This document shows positions 45,213-53,357 of a stretch of 64,000 nt of DNA, piece after piece. A program made the translations under genes and the position numbers. The first letter of the stretch is position 1; every line of letters begins with the position of its first letter. The notes beneath the pieces are model-generated. The model saw only the letters and a list, made by a program, of their open reading frames with translations, was not told the origin of the DNA and did not search any database. Source of the DNA: Sphingomicrobium flavum (GTDB taxonomy: Bacteria; Pseudomonadota; Alphaproteobacteria; Sphingomonadales; Sphingomonadaceae); assembly GCF_024721605.1 (NCBI RefSeq), contig NZ_CP102630.1:620001-684000 (forward strand), read 5' to 3'.

Positions 45213-45622
45213 GTGACCGAGCCGACGCCGTCGCAATCCAGCTCGAACGCCGCCATGCCCGATTCCAGCACCGAGGCCAGCATCGGCGTTTCCATCAGCG
45301 TGTCCGTAACATGGCTTTCCTCGGCGGCCGCTTCGAGCGCCTCGTCCCATTCCTCGGCGTCATATTCGCCGCTGCCGACAAGGACGAAGGCAAGCACTTC
45401 GGCCTGCTGGTCTTCGGCCAGGTCATCGATGATCCCGGCCAGTTCTTCTTCCACGCTGGTATTGATGTCGTCATCCAGCACCGAATAGGCTTCGTCATCG
45501 TCATTGCCGTCGACATTGTCGGCCGATTCATCCTCGTCATAATTGGACGGGACCTGCGCTTCATATTCGCGGGCGCGGATGATGATGCGGCACAACGTGT
45601 CGATGGGGGTAACGGGCTCCAT
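45209..45622 (-). CDS. DUF3775-like acidic protein
   Basis: A 137-residue, strongly acidic protein. I recognise the pattern of DUF3775: an N-terminal PIDTLCRIIIRAREYE helix, an Asp-rich stretch, and LAEDQQAEVLAFVLVGSGEYD followed by EEWDEAL and a C-terminal MLASVLESGM. The function is unknown. ATG 45622 is chosen as family-like start; a Met at 45640 is possible. It is convergent with the RNA ligase-like gene, sharing TTAG. Confidence 0.75.
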   Translation of the reverse strand: MEPVTPIDTLCRIIIRAREYEAQVPSNYDEDESADNVDGNDDDEAYSVLDDDINTSVEEELAGIIDDLAEDQQAEVLAFVLVGSGEYDAEEWDEALEAAAEESHVTDTLMETPMLASVLESGMAAFELDCDGVGSVT

Positions 45623-45752
45623 GGCGATGGCACCTTTCACAGCGTGGTTCGCAGATGAAACGAGGTCGCCTCATGCCAGTTCCCTGCTGGCGATCATTGC
45701 CTGATTGACGCGCTCCGATGCCCCGCTTATAGGCCGCATCCGCAAGCCTAGG

Positions 45753-45829
45753 GGCGGAGTAGCTCAGCTGGTTAGAGCAGCGGAATCATAATCCGCGTGT
45801 CGGGGGTTCGAGTCCCTCCTCCGCTACCA
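45753..45829 (+). tRNA. tRNA-Met (elongator, anticodon CAT)
   Basis: Acceptor GGCGGAG (45753-45759) pairs with CTCCGCT (45819-45825) with G-U at the end, then A and encoded CCA. The anticodon stem GCGGA/TCCGC encloses ATCATAA, giving CAT. A G-U pair at the acceptor end is not that of initiator tRNA (which has a C-A mismatch and a GGG/CCC anticodon stem). tRNA-Ile2 with lysidine also has CAT; overall resemblance favours Met. Confidence 0.9.
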
Positions 45830-45846
45830 GGCTTTTCCCTTGAAAA

Positions 45847-47349
45847 TCAGATCACGTTCGCGGGGCAATAGCGCGCCAGATACTCGTCATGGCTCGGCAT
45901 GTTGTGGACCAGATAGTCGATCGATTTTTCGATATCGTCATATTCGGTCTTGAGCCCGGGTTCGGGGATGGCGCCCGCCATGGCGATGGTGCTGGCGGGC
46001 AGGATGCCCTGGCCCATCATCACTGCGACCCAGCTGGTGGCCGCGAACAGCTCGTCTTCCTCGCGGAAAACCTGGCCGTTGAGGCGGAACAGTTCGATCT
46101 TGTCCTTCAGGCTGTCCGGCACGTCCATCCTGCGGCAGTAATTCCAGAACTCGCTATCGTCGCGTTCGGTCGCATTATAATGCAGGATCAGGAAATCGCG
46201 GATGCGCTCATATTCCTTGCGCGTCAGACGGTTAAAGGTGTTCTCCTGCGCCTGCGTAATGCCTTCGAGCGACAGGAGCGCAATCAATTTGTTCACGCCC
46301 GTGTTGATGAGGTGGATGGAGGTGGATTCCAAGGGCTCCATGAAGCCTGCGGCAAGGCCGAGCGCGACCACATTCTTGTTCCAGAACTTCTTTCGGCGCC
46401 CGGTCACGAACCTCAAGAAATTGGGATCGGCCTGGATCTCGCCTTCGACATTGGCGGTGAGGATGTCGAGTGCCTCCTGATCCTCCATGAAGGAGGAGCA
46501 ATAGACATGGCCGTTGCCGTTGCGCTGCTGCAAGGCGATGCGCCATTGCCACCCCGCCTTGTGCGCGGTCGCGCGGGTATAGGGCAGCACGGTGCCATTG
46601 CCTGCAGTGGGAAGGGCGACGGCACGGTCGCAGGGTAGCCAGCGCGACCAGTCCTCATAGCCGGTCTTGAGCGCCTGCTCGATCAGCAGCCCGCGAAAAC
46701 CCGTGCAATCGACGAAGAAGTCGCCCGCAATCTGCTGGCCGCCTTCCAGCGTGATCGACTGCACGAACCCGCTTTCGCTATGCAGTTCGACATGATCGAC
46801 CTTACCTTCCTGCCGGATGACGCCATTGCGCTCGGCGAAGCGGCGCAGGAAGCGCGCATAGGCGCTCGCATCGAGGTGATAGGCATAGTTGATCGGCGGC
46901 AGGTCGCCCGGCTGGTCGGCCGGGGTCTTGGCGAATTTGCGGTGCATCGCCGCCATCGTCTCGGGGCTGAACTTGTGGAGCGGGCGATCATCGCCCTGCA
47001 TACGGTATTTCAGCCAGATATGATGGAAAGAACAGCCGCCGATATCGTACCCATAGGTGCCGAAAGGGTGGAAATAGCTATCGCCCACGCTCTGCCAATT
47101 GACGAAATGAATGCCAAGCTTGAAGCTGGCCTGCGTCGCCGACATCATCTCGGCCTCGTCGATCCCCAGAGCATCGTTGAATTCCACGAAGGGCGGGATG
47201 GTGGCTTCGCCAACGCCGACGGTGCCGATCATCTCGGATTCGACCAGTGTCACCTTGAGGTCGTGTGCCTTGACCATGCGCGACAGCGCGGCGGCCGCCA
47301 TCCAGCCGGCGGTGCCGCCCCCCACGATCACGATGCGTTTGATGGTCAT
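45847..47349 (-). CDS. Flavin-dependent tryptophan-halogenase-like protein
   Basis: The family uses FADH2 and halide to chlorinate aromatic rings. This 500-residue protein has the FAD motif VIVGGGTAGW, the catalytic-lysine region SFKLGIHF and the EPLEST motif with the conserved Glu. The usual WxWxIP site reads GWQWRIAL, with Ala in place of Pro, so activity or substrate may differ. It is divergent from a TonB-dependent receptor; such pairs recur in sphingomonad and caulobacter sugar loci, where they may modify something other than free tryptophan. Start ATG 47349 follows GAGGAA. Confidence 0.85.
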   Translation of the reverse strand: MTIKRIVIVGGGTAGWMAAAALSRMVKAHDLKVTLVESEMIGTVGVGEATIPPFVEFNDALGIDEAEMMSATQASFKLGIHFVNWQSVGDSYFHPFGTYGYDIGGCSFHHIWLKYRMQGDDRPLHKFSPETMAAMHRKFAKTPADQPGDLPPINYAYHLDASAYARFLRRFAERNGVIRQEGKVDHVELHSESGFVQSITLEGGQQIAGDFFVDCTGFRGLLIEQALKTGYEDWSRWLPCDRAVALPTAGNGTVLPYTRATAHKAGWQWRIALQQRNGNGHVYCSSFMEDQEALDILTANVEGEIQADPNFLRFVTGRRKKFWNKNVVALGLAAGFMEPLESTSIHLINTGVNKLIALLSLEGITQAQENTFNRLTRKEYERIRDFLILHYNATERDDSEFWNYCRRMDVPDSLKDKIELFRLNGQVFREEDELFAATSWVAVMMGQGILPASTIAMAGAIPEPGLKTEYDDIEKSIDYLVHNMPSHDEYLARYCPANVI

Positions 47350-47445
47350 GAAAATTCCTCGCTTATGCGCGCTGTAACCAAGCGGCAACAGTGGCCCGGG
47401 TCAAGGCCGACCTTAAGCCATGAAAATAGCCGGAAAGCGAGGAAA

Positions 47446-47459
47446 TGTGAACGCTCATC
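47446..47459 (+). promoter_or_regulatory. LacI-type operator, copy 1
   Basis: TGTGAACGCTCATC matches TGTGAACGCTCACA at 12 of 14 positions. It starts 21 bases, two helical turns, before copy 2, on the same face of the DNA, in the intergenic region between halogenase and receptor genes. Confidence 0.7.
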
Positions 47460-47465
47460 TTTTCC

Positions 47466-47494
47466 TTGTGAACGCTCACAGACTTGGATATCAA
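47466..47494 (+). promoter_or_regulatory. Candidate promoter of the TonB receptor gene, overlapping an operator
   Basis: TTGTGA (47466-47471) and TATCAA (47489-47494) are 17 bases apart and each match four of six consensus bases. The -35 element lies inside operator copy 2, so bound repressor would block it. The leader to the TTG start at 47549 would be about 50 bases. Confidence 0.4.
47467..47480 (+). promoter_or_regulatory. LacI-type operator, copy 2
   Basis: TGTGAACGCTCACA is a near-perfect palindrome (one mismatched pair in seven) with the central CG typical of LacI-family sites. It lies about 70 bases before the receptor start. The same sequence recurs by lacI at 53218. Confidence 0.78.
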
Positions 47495-47548
47495 AAGGAT
47501 CGAAGAGGCGCATGTTGCGTCAGCCAAGCTCATCAGGGGAGATCCGTT

Positions 47549-50500
47549 TTGGCTACCGAATTTAAGAAATTCCTGCCCTTTACCGCAGCGCGCATGCTCG
47601 GCACGGCATCCAGCTTCGCCATGTGCATGGCGATGGCCCAGCCCGCGCTCGCGCAGGACGCGCAGCCCGAAGAGGAAGAGGGCACCGATGCTCCGGTGAC
47701 CGATGAAGAAGACACGATCGTCATCACGGGCTTCCTCAAGAGCCTCGAGACCGCCCAGAACATCAAGCGCGACAGCGACACCTTCGTCGATGCGATCACG
47801 GCCGAAGATATCGGTGCGCTCCCCGACCGCTCGGTCGCCGAATCGCTGCAGCGTGTCCCGGGTGTCAATATCGGTCGCTTTGAAAAGACCTCCGATCCCG
47901 ACCGCTTCTCGGTCGAGGGTACGGGCGTCATCATTCGTGGTCTCCCCTATGTTCGCTCCGAACTGAATGGCCGCGACATCTTCTCCGCTACCGGCGGCCG
48001 CGTGCTCAGCTTCAACGATGTCTCGCCCGAGCTTCTGGGCCGCGTCGAAGTCTTCAAGAATGTCACTGCCGACATGATCGAGGGCGGCATTGCCGGCACG
48101 GTCAATCTGGTCACCCGCAAGCCGCTCGACAATCCCGGGCCCAAGCTGGCCGGGACGATCGAAGCGACCGTGGGCGACATGGCAAAGGAATGGTCGCCGG
48201 GCTTCTCGGTGCTGGCTTCCGACACGTTCGAATTTTCGGGCGGCACCATCGGCATCCAGGCCGGCTATGCCCAGTCCGAACTGATCAGCCGTACCGATGC
48301 CAGCCAGGTCACCGATCCCTGCTATCGCCCGGCCGATCTTTCGGGCGGATGCTTCCGTGCGCTCACCGTTGTCGATGGTGGCTTTTCGGGCGATCCGGTG
48401 TTCGACGCCTCCAACTTCCCGCCCGCCGGCTCGATCATCGTGCCGAAGGGCGCGGGCGTTCGCACCACCGAACTCGAGCGCGACCGCAGGGCGCTCTCGC
48501 TCATCGGCCAGATTGAAAGCAATGACGGCCGTTTCCTGGCGACGCTGGAATATCTGCGCGCCGAAACCGAATTCTTCACCGACGAATATGCCATTCTTGC
48601 GCAGGTCAACAATGACGGCGAATTCCCCGAACCGCGGGCGGGCACCGACTGGGTCATCGATAGCAATGGCGTGTTCCAGAGCGGCATCCTGACGCAGAAC
48701 AATGCCGGCGGCTATGCTAGCCTTTATGGTGGCGTGCGGACCGAAACGTTGCGTTTCCAGCGCGCCACGGAAGCCGATACCGAGGATTTCTCGCTCGATA
48801 TCGATTTCCTCGCGACCGATCGTCTCAGCCTCAACCTCGAAATCCAGCACATCAATTCGGACCTGTCGCGCGATGCCATTATCGCGGCGATGAACCAGTG
48901 GTCGGATATCGCGCTCGACCTGACCGGCGATACGCCCAGTGTCGAGTTCCTCGCCCCGCTCAACGCGCCGCAGGACATTCTGGCGAGCGGCGACAACACC
49001 TATTACTGGTTCCTGCTCGACAGCATCGAAGACAATAATGGCGATCTCTATTCGGCCAAGATCGATGCCGAATATGACATTGGCGAAGGCTTCATCCGCA
49101 AGGCCCGCTTCGGCGCGCGCTGGGCGGATCGCGACCGTGTCACCCGCAACACCAACTTCTCGACCTGGGGCAATCTGTCGGCGCCCTGGACCGGTCGCGG
49201 CGGCTGCGCTCCCTGGGGCGGCGGTCCGGGCTGCTATACCGACTCGCCGATCCTTGCCGACTGGTCCGGCTTTACGCCGGGCCGTCTCTACACCGGCCTG
49301 CCGGGGCAGGAATTTGCGACCGCAGGCGGTGCCTTCGTCGATGAATTCCCGTCTTATTCGCAGGCGCGTGACCCATTCAGCGATTTCCAGCGCGGCAACG
49401 CGTCGGACCCGACCAGCGTGCCGCTCTTCTTCTTTGGTGGCGATGACCTACTGGGCGAGTATCTGGCTGGCGACACCAGGCGCCAGGGCCAGGAGATCAA
49501 CACTTTCTCGCAGACCCCCAACCCCTTCTTCGGGGTGCAGGATCGCGAATTTCTCAACAGCACGACGCGCGAAGTCACCGCCTGTACGCCCTACTGCCCG
49601 CCGGAAATCTCCGACGTGCAGGAAATCACAAAGGCGGCCTATGCCCGCGTCGATTTCGGTCATGAATTTGCCGGCGGCGCCACCATCGATGGCAATGTCG
49701 GGGTGCGCTATGTGTCGACCCGCGTAAAGACGGGCGGTCTCATCGGTTTCCCCAACCCGTTCTTCTTCGACACGGGCCCTGCGGGCAATAATGACGGTGC
49801 CACCGATGCCGATGAAATCTTCGCATCCTGCGCCTTCGCCCCGCCCGACCAGCCGATCCCGGGCTACTGCCTACTCTCCCCGGAACGCCGCGCGGTCTTT
49901 GCCGACGCCTTTTCGGGCGAAGTCATCAACGACACGCCGGACGTGACCTTCGATCACTGGCTCCCGAGCCTCAACGTGAAGTTCGAATTCAAGCCCGGCA
50001 TGCTGGTACGCGGTGCCGTTTCCAAGGGTATCACCCGACCCGAACTCAACCTGTTCTCGGCGGGCGGCAGCATCGGTGACAACACCGGCGTCCTGCGCGA
50101 CTCCAATACGCTGGAGACCGGACCTCTGTTCGTGCTCAACACCGGCAACCGCGGCCTTCGACCGATCGAATCGTGGAATTACGATCTCTCGTTCGAATGG
50201 TATTGGGACGATGTCGGTTCGATCACGCTGTCGGGCTTCATCAAGGACATCGAGGGCGTCGTCACCGGCGAACGTCCGCTCCTGACCTACACCACCGAAA
50301 GCGGTGCCAGCCTGGAGGCCGAAACGGTCCGCCCGGCCAACCTGCGCGGCGGTACGCTGAAGGGCTTCGAAGTTGCCTATCAGCAGGTCTATGACTTCCT
50401 GCCGGGGCCGTTCGACGGTCTGGGCGCGCAGCTGACCTACACTTATGTCGACGGCGGCGATTTCAACAATACCAACGCCAATGCGCGCCAGGGGCTGTTC

Positions 50501-50854
50501 GTCGCCCAGGCACCGCTCGAAGGCATTTCGGAGCATACGGTCAACGCTACCCTCTTCTACGAGAAGGGCCCGTTCGCGGCGCGTGCAGCCTATAACTGGC
50601 GCTCCGACTTCCTGATCACGGCGAGCGATGACATCTGGCCTTACTCGCCCATCTATCAGGAAAGCACCGGCCAGCTCGATGCCTCGCTCTTTTATTCGGT
50701 GACCGACGATATCAAGGTCGGCGTCCAGGGTGTGAACCTGCTGGATGAAGTGACCGAAACGAGCCAGGTCATCGACTTTGACGGCACGCGCATCACGCGC
50801 TCTGCCTTCCGCAACGATCGTCGCTTCACCTTCCTGGTGCGCTTCGACTTCTAG
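47549..50854 (+). CDS. Large TonB-dependent receptor (TTG start)
   Basis: TonB-dependent receptors import siderophores or oligosaccharides across the outer membrane. The 1101-residue protein has a signal peptide (SSFAMCMAMAQPALAQ), an acidic stretch, a TonB-box-like DTIVITG, the plug (DRSVAESLQRVPGVNIGRF, RGLPYVRSELNGRD, GTVNLVTRKPL) and a 22-strand barrel ending FTFLVRFDF. No ATG lies before the signal peptide; TTG 47549 follows AGGGGAG (47535-47541) at a good distance. Operators upstream and sugar genes downstream suggest it imports an oligosaccharide. Confidence 0.93.
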   Translation: MATEFKKFLPFTAARMLGTASSFAMCMAMAQPALAQDAQPEEEEGTDAPVTDEEDTIVITGFLKSLETAQNIKRDSDTFVDAITAEDIGALPDRSVAESLQRVPGVNIGRFEKTSDPDRFSVEGTGVIIRGLPYVRSELNGRDIFSATGGRVLSFNDVSPELLGRVEVFKNVTADMIEGGIAGTVNLVTRKPLDNPGPKLAGTIEATVGDMAKEWSPGFSVLASDTFEFSGGTIGIQAGYAQSELISRTDASQVTDPCYRPADLSGGCFRALTVVDGGFSGDPVFDASNFPPAGSIIVPKGAGVRTTELERDRRALSLIGQIESNDGRFLATLEYLRAETEFFTDEYAILAQVNNDGEFPEPRAGTDWVIDSNGVFQSGILTQNNAGGYASLYGGVRTETLRFQRATEADTEDFSLDIDFLATDRLSLNLEIQHINSDLSRDAIIAAMNQWSDIALDLTGDTPSVEFLAPLNAPQDILASGDNTYYWFLLDSIEDNNGDLYSAKIDAEYDIGEGFIRKARFGARWADRDRVTRNTNFSTWGNLSAPWTGRGGCAPWGGGPGCYTDSPILADWSGFTPGRLYTGLPGQEFATAGGAFVDEFPSYSQARDPFSDFQRGNASDPTSVPLFFFGGDDLLGEYLAGDTRRQGQEINTFSQTPNPFFGVQDREFLNSTTREVTACTPYCPPEISDVQEITKAAYARVDFGHEFAGGATIDGNVGVRYVSTRVKTGGLIGFPNPFFFDTGPAGNNDGATDADEIFASCAFAPPDQPIPGYCLLSPERRAVFADAFSGEVINDTPDVTFDHWLPSLNVKFEFKPGMLVRGAVSKGITRPELNLFSAGGSIGDNTGVLRDSNTLETGPLFVLNTGNRGLRPIESWNYDLSFEWYWDDVGSITLSGFIKDIEGVVTGERPLLTYTTESGASLEAETVRPANLRGGTLKGFEVAYQQVYDFLPGPFDGLGAQLTYTYVDGGDFNNTNANARQGLFVAQAPLEGISEHTVNATLFYEKGPFAARAAYNWRSDFLITASDDIWPYSPIYQESTGQLDASLFYSVTDDIKVGVQGVNLLDEVTETSQVIDFDGTRITRSAFRNDRRFTFLVRFDF

Positions 50855-50880
50855 TTCGAGGATCCCTACCTCGAAAGTGA

Positions 50881-50910
50881 TGGGCCTCCGCCTCGGCGGG
50901 GGCCCATTTT
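50881..50910 (+). terminator. Strong rho-independent terminator after the receptor gene
   Basis: TGGGCCTCCGCC (50881-50892) pairs with GGCGGGGGCCCA (50895-50906), one G-U pair, followed by TTTT. It separates the receptor gene from the converging MFS gene, whose stop is at 50919, and may end both transcripts. Confidence 0.85.
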
Positions 50911-50918
50911 CGTTGCGG

Positions 50919-52124
50919 CTATCGGATGGCGCGGATGCGGCTGACCGCAATGGCGGCGACAATGCCGGCGCCGACGCCCATCGCCAGCAGCGTGCGCAGC
51001 AGGCCGACCTCAAGCCCCGAGGTGCTGAGCAGCAGAGCGGCTGCCGGGGCGATGATCGCAGGCAGTGTGTTGGTAAGGTTCATGAGACCCAGAAAAGTCC
51101 CACGCGCGCGGTGCCCCGCCAAGAGTTGCGCCACCAGCGCGCTATCGACCGACAGGAATGCGGTCAGTGAAGCGGTGAACAGCGCATAGGCGAACAGCAC
51201 CACCCACCAATGCCCGCCCCAGGCCAACAGCCCCATCGCCACCGCCACGCCCAGCGCGGTGACTATGAGCGGGCGCTTGCGCTGGCCGGCCTTGTCGCTC
51301 CATCGCCCGGCGAGCACGCCCGCGCCCAGTGACATGATGGTCGCGATAAGGCTGAGCGCGCCGACGCCTTCCGATACGCTCTGGTCTGGATAACCCGCCG
51401 CCGATCCTGCGAGGCCGCTGACGTAAAGATAAAGATAGGACAGCATGATGGCCGCGCCGGTCTGGATCGTCAGCCGCGCAATCCATGCAAGGAGAAAGTC
51501 GCCCTTGAGCGAGGCCGTCTTTTCCAGAGTGGCAACAGGCTGGTCGATGAGCTTCAATCCCTGCGGCCACAGCAGTACCAGCGGCACCACCAGCAGCGCG
51601 ATGGCGCCTGCCAGGGCAAGGAAGGGCCAGGCGGCATCCATGTCGCTATATCTTCCGATCAGCGTGATGCCGAGGCCGGCCAGCGGCAGCGCCATGTTGA
51701 GCCACCCCGCCATCGTACCCTTTCGCTCATGCGAGATATGGTCGGTCAGCAGCGCCCCGATCGGCGCGAACATCAGGTTGAGGCTGGTCTGAAAAGCAAG
51801 AATGCCGACCAGCAGCGCCCATGGCGTCACCGCGGTGGCGAAATAGACATAGCTGAGCAGCAAGAAGCCAAGCCCGATGCCGATGGGGCCGCGCCGGTTG
51901 CCATGGCGGTTGATCCATTGGTCGCTGAACCAGCCAGCCGCGATGTTCGACGCGCTGGCAACGAGGCCGCCCACCAGCAATAGCTGGCTGAGCAGGATGA
52001 TCGGCTCGCCCGTCGCGATCGCCTCAACCCGGCGCGGCAGCAGCAGCACCAGCAGCGGCAGGAAAGCGAGATGGGCACCAAGGTTGGCGAGGAAATATAG
52101 CGGCGGAAAGGCCCGCTTCGTCAT
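50919..52124 (-). CDS. MFS transporter, probable sugar permease
   Basis: The 401-residue protein has 12 predicted hydrophobic segments and the loop motif WFSDQWINRHGNRRGP, close to the MFS G-x-x-x-D-R-x-G-x-R pattern. A role in importing sugar from the periplasm is inferred from its overlap (ATGA at 52121-52124) with lacI and its place in the TonB/GH3 locus. Substrate not shown. Confidence 0.85.
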   Translation of the reverse strand: MTKRAFPPLYFLANLGAHLAFLPLLVLLLPRRVEAIATGEPIILLSQLLLVGGLVASASNIAAGWFSDQWINRHGNRRGPIGIGLGFLLLSYVYFATAVTPWALLVGILAFQTSLNLMFAPIGALLTDHISHERKGTMAGWLNMALPLAGLGITLIGRYSDMDAAWPFLALAGAIALLVVPLVLLWPQGLKLIDQPVATLEKTASLKGDFLLAWIARLTIQTGAAIMLSYLYLYVSGLAGSAAGYPDQSVSEGVGALSLIATIMSLGAGVLAGRWSDKAGQRKRPLIVTALGVAVAMGLLAWGGHWWVVLFAYALFTASLTAFLSVDSALVAQLLAGHRARGTFLGLMNLTNTLPAIIAPAAALLLSTSGLEVGLLRTLLAMGVGAGIVAAIAVSRIRAIR

Positions 52125-53164
52125 TGCGGCGCGGGGCCGGTCGTCTCGCGCTCTTTCAGCTCGAAGGGCAGGATATGCTCGCCGCCCACTTCCTTGCCCT
52201 CGGCCGCATCCATCAGCAGTTCGCAGGCCCGGCCGATCATGGCCGCGGTCGGCTGGCGAATGGAGGTGAGGGGAGGCACGGAGAAGCGCACGCCCGGCGT
52301 ATCTTCAAAGCTGATGATCGACAGATCGTCAGGCACCTTCACGCCCAGTTCGTCGGCGACGTGCAGCACGGCAAAGGCCATTTCGTCATTTTCCGCGATG
52401 ACTGCGGTGGGGCGGTCGCTCTTCGACAGCCATTGCGTGGCGACCGTGCTGGCCTGGTCGAAGCTGTATCGCGCTTCCTCAATTTCGGGCATCAGGCCTC
52501 GCGCCTTCATCGCGGCGCTATAACCGTCGCGGCGCGTGCGGCTGGCGCGATAATGGCTGTCGCCTGCCAGCAGGAGGATGCGCTGATGCCCAAGCCCCGC
52601 CAGATGCTCGACCGCAGCATGGCTGGCCTTGGCGTCGTCGAAATGCACAGACAGCGCATCTTCGCCATCCGCAGGCTGGTCGATCCGCGCGAAGGGACGA
52701 CCACGATCCTTAAGCAACTGCATCAGCTGCTCATTCTCGCTATGGGGCTGGGTCAGGATGATGCCGTCGGGCTGCAGGCTGGTGAGCACGCGGCGCACCT
52801 GCTCGACGGCCTTGTCCTCTTCGGTGTCGACCAGTTCGAACAGCATGTGATAGCCGCGTTCCTCGCAGGCCAGCATGCCCCCGTAGAGCATCTGGTCGAC
52901 CCAGTCATTGCCGCGCCCTGCCGACCAATTCTCGATCGTGCGTTCGCGGTCGTTGATCGCCATGATCAGGAAAGAGCGCGCGCCCCCCATGCGGCGGGCG
53001 GCCAGGTTGGGCACATAGCCCAATACTGCGATAGCCTCCTCGATCCGTTCGCGCACTGCGGGTTTCACCCCCGGCTTGCGGTTGATGACACGGCTGACCG
53101 TCTGGCGCGAGACGCCGGCAGCCTTGGCAACATCTTCGATCGTGATCGACATCACGTTGTTCAT
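52121..53164 (-). CDS. LacI-family transcription repressor
   Basis: The 347-residue regulator starts with an HTH (ITIEDVAKAAGVSRQTVSRVI, hinge-helix region VLGYVPNLAARRM) followed by a periplasmic-binding-protein-like sugar domain. Start: ATG 53164 or 53152; an earlier frame start at 53230 would translate the operator itself and is rejected. The operator at 53218-53231 lies just upstream of its own start, which implies autoregulation and a shared control with the divergent GH3 gene. It overlaps the MFS gene by ATGA. Confidence 0.93.
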   Translation of the reverse strand: MNNVMSITIEDVAKAAGVSRQTVSRVINRKPGVKPAVRERIEEAIAVLGYVPNLAARRMGGARSFLIMAINDRERTIENWSAGRGNDWVDQMLYGGMLACEERGYHMLFELVDTEEDKAVEQVRRVLTSLQPDGIILTQPHSENEQLMQLLKDRGRPFARIDQPADGEDALSVHFDDAKASHAAVEHLAGLGHQRILLLAGDSHYRASRTRRDGYSAAMKARGLMPEIEEARYSFDQASTVATQWLSKSDRPTAVIAENDEMAFAVLHVADELGVKVPDDLSIISFEDTPGVRFSVPPLTSIRQPTAAMIGRACELLMDAAEGKEVGGEHILPFELKERETTGPAPQ

Positions 53165-53217
53165 AAGCACATCAGCCTGCCCCAGTCGATTCCCTATATG
53201 GGCGGGAAAATACAAAT

Positions 53218-53231
53218 TGTGAACGCTCACT
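53218..53231 (+). promoter_or_regulatory. LacI-type operator, copy 3
   Basis: TGTGAACGCTCACT matches copy 2 at 13 of 14 positions. It lies between divergent lacI (54 bases before its start) and the GH3 gene (127 bases before its start). As in copy 2, TTGTGA at its left edge could serve as a -35 element. Confidence 0.75.
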
Positions 53232-53357
53232 ATTTTGATTAAGGTGCTTGCGTCCGAACCCGAAACGGGTGGGGAGGGCCGGGCCCGAGACCTTCGTCCG
53301 GCCCCTCCTCAAAATGGCTCGGGCATCGGGGATCGCCGCCGCACGGGAGAGAAATGA

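Noticed and set aside
43553-45658. A 701-codon plus-strand frame across ald and the RNA ligase-like gene
   Set aside because: It runs antisense to alanine dehydrogenase and out of frame with the ligase gene; no motifs.
45753-45829. tRNA-Ile2 (lysidine-modified CAT) instead of tRNA-Met
   Set aside because: The overall sequence fits an elongator tRNA-Met better, but the two cannot be fully separated by eye.
53164-53230. GTG start for lacI at 53230
   Set aside because: The first codons would be the operator itself and lie far before the HTH; ATG 53164 or 53152 fits the family.
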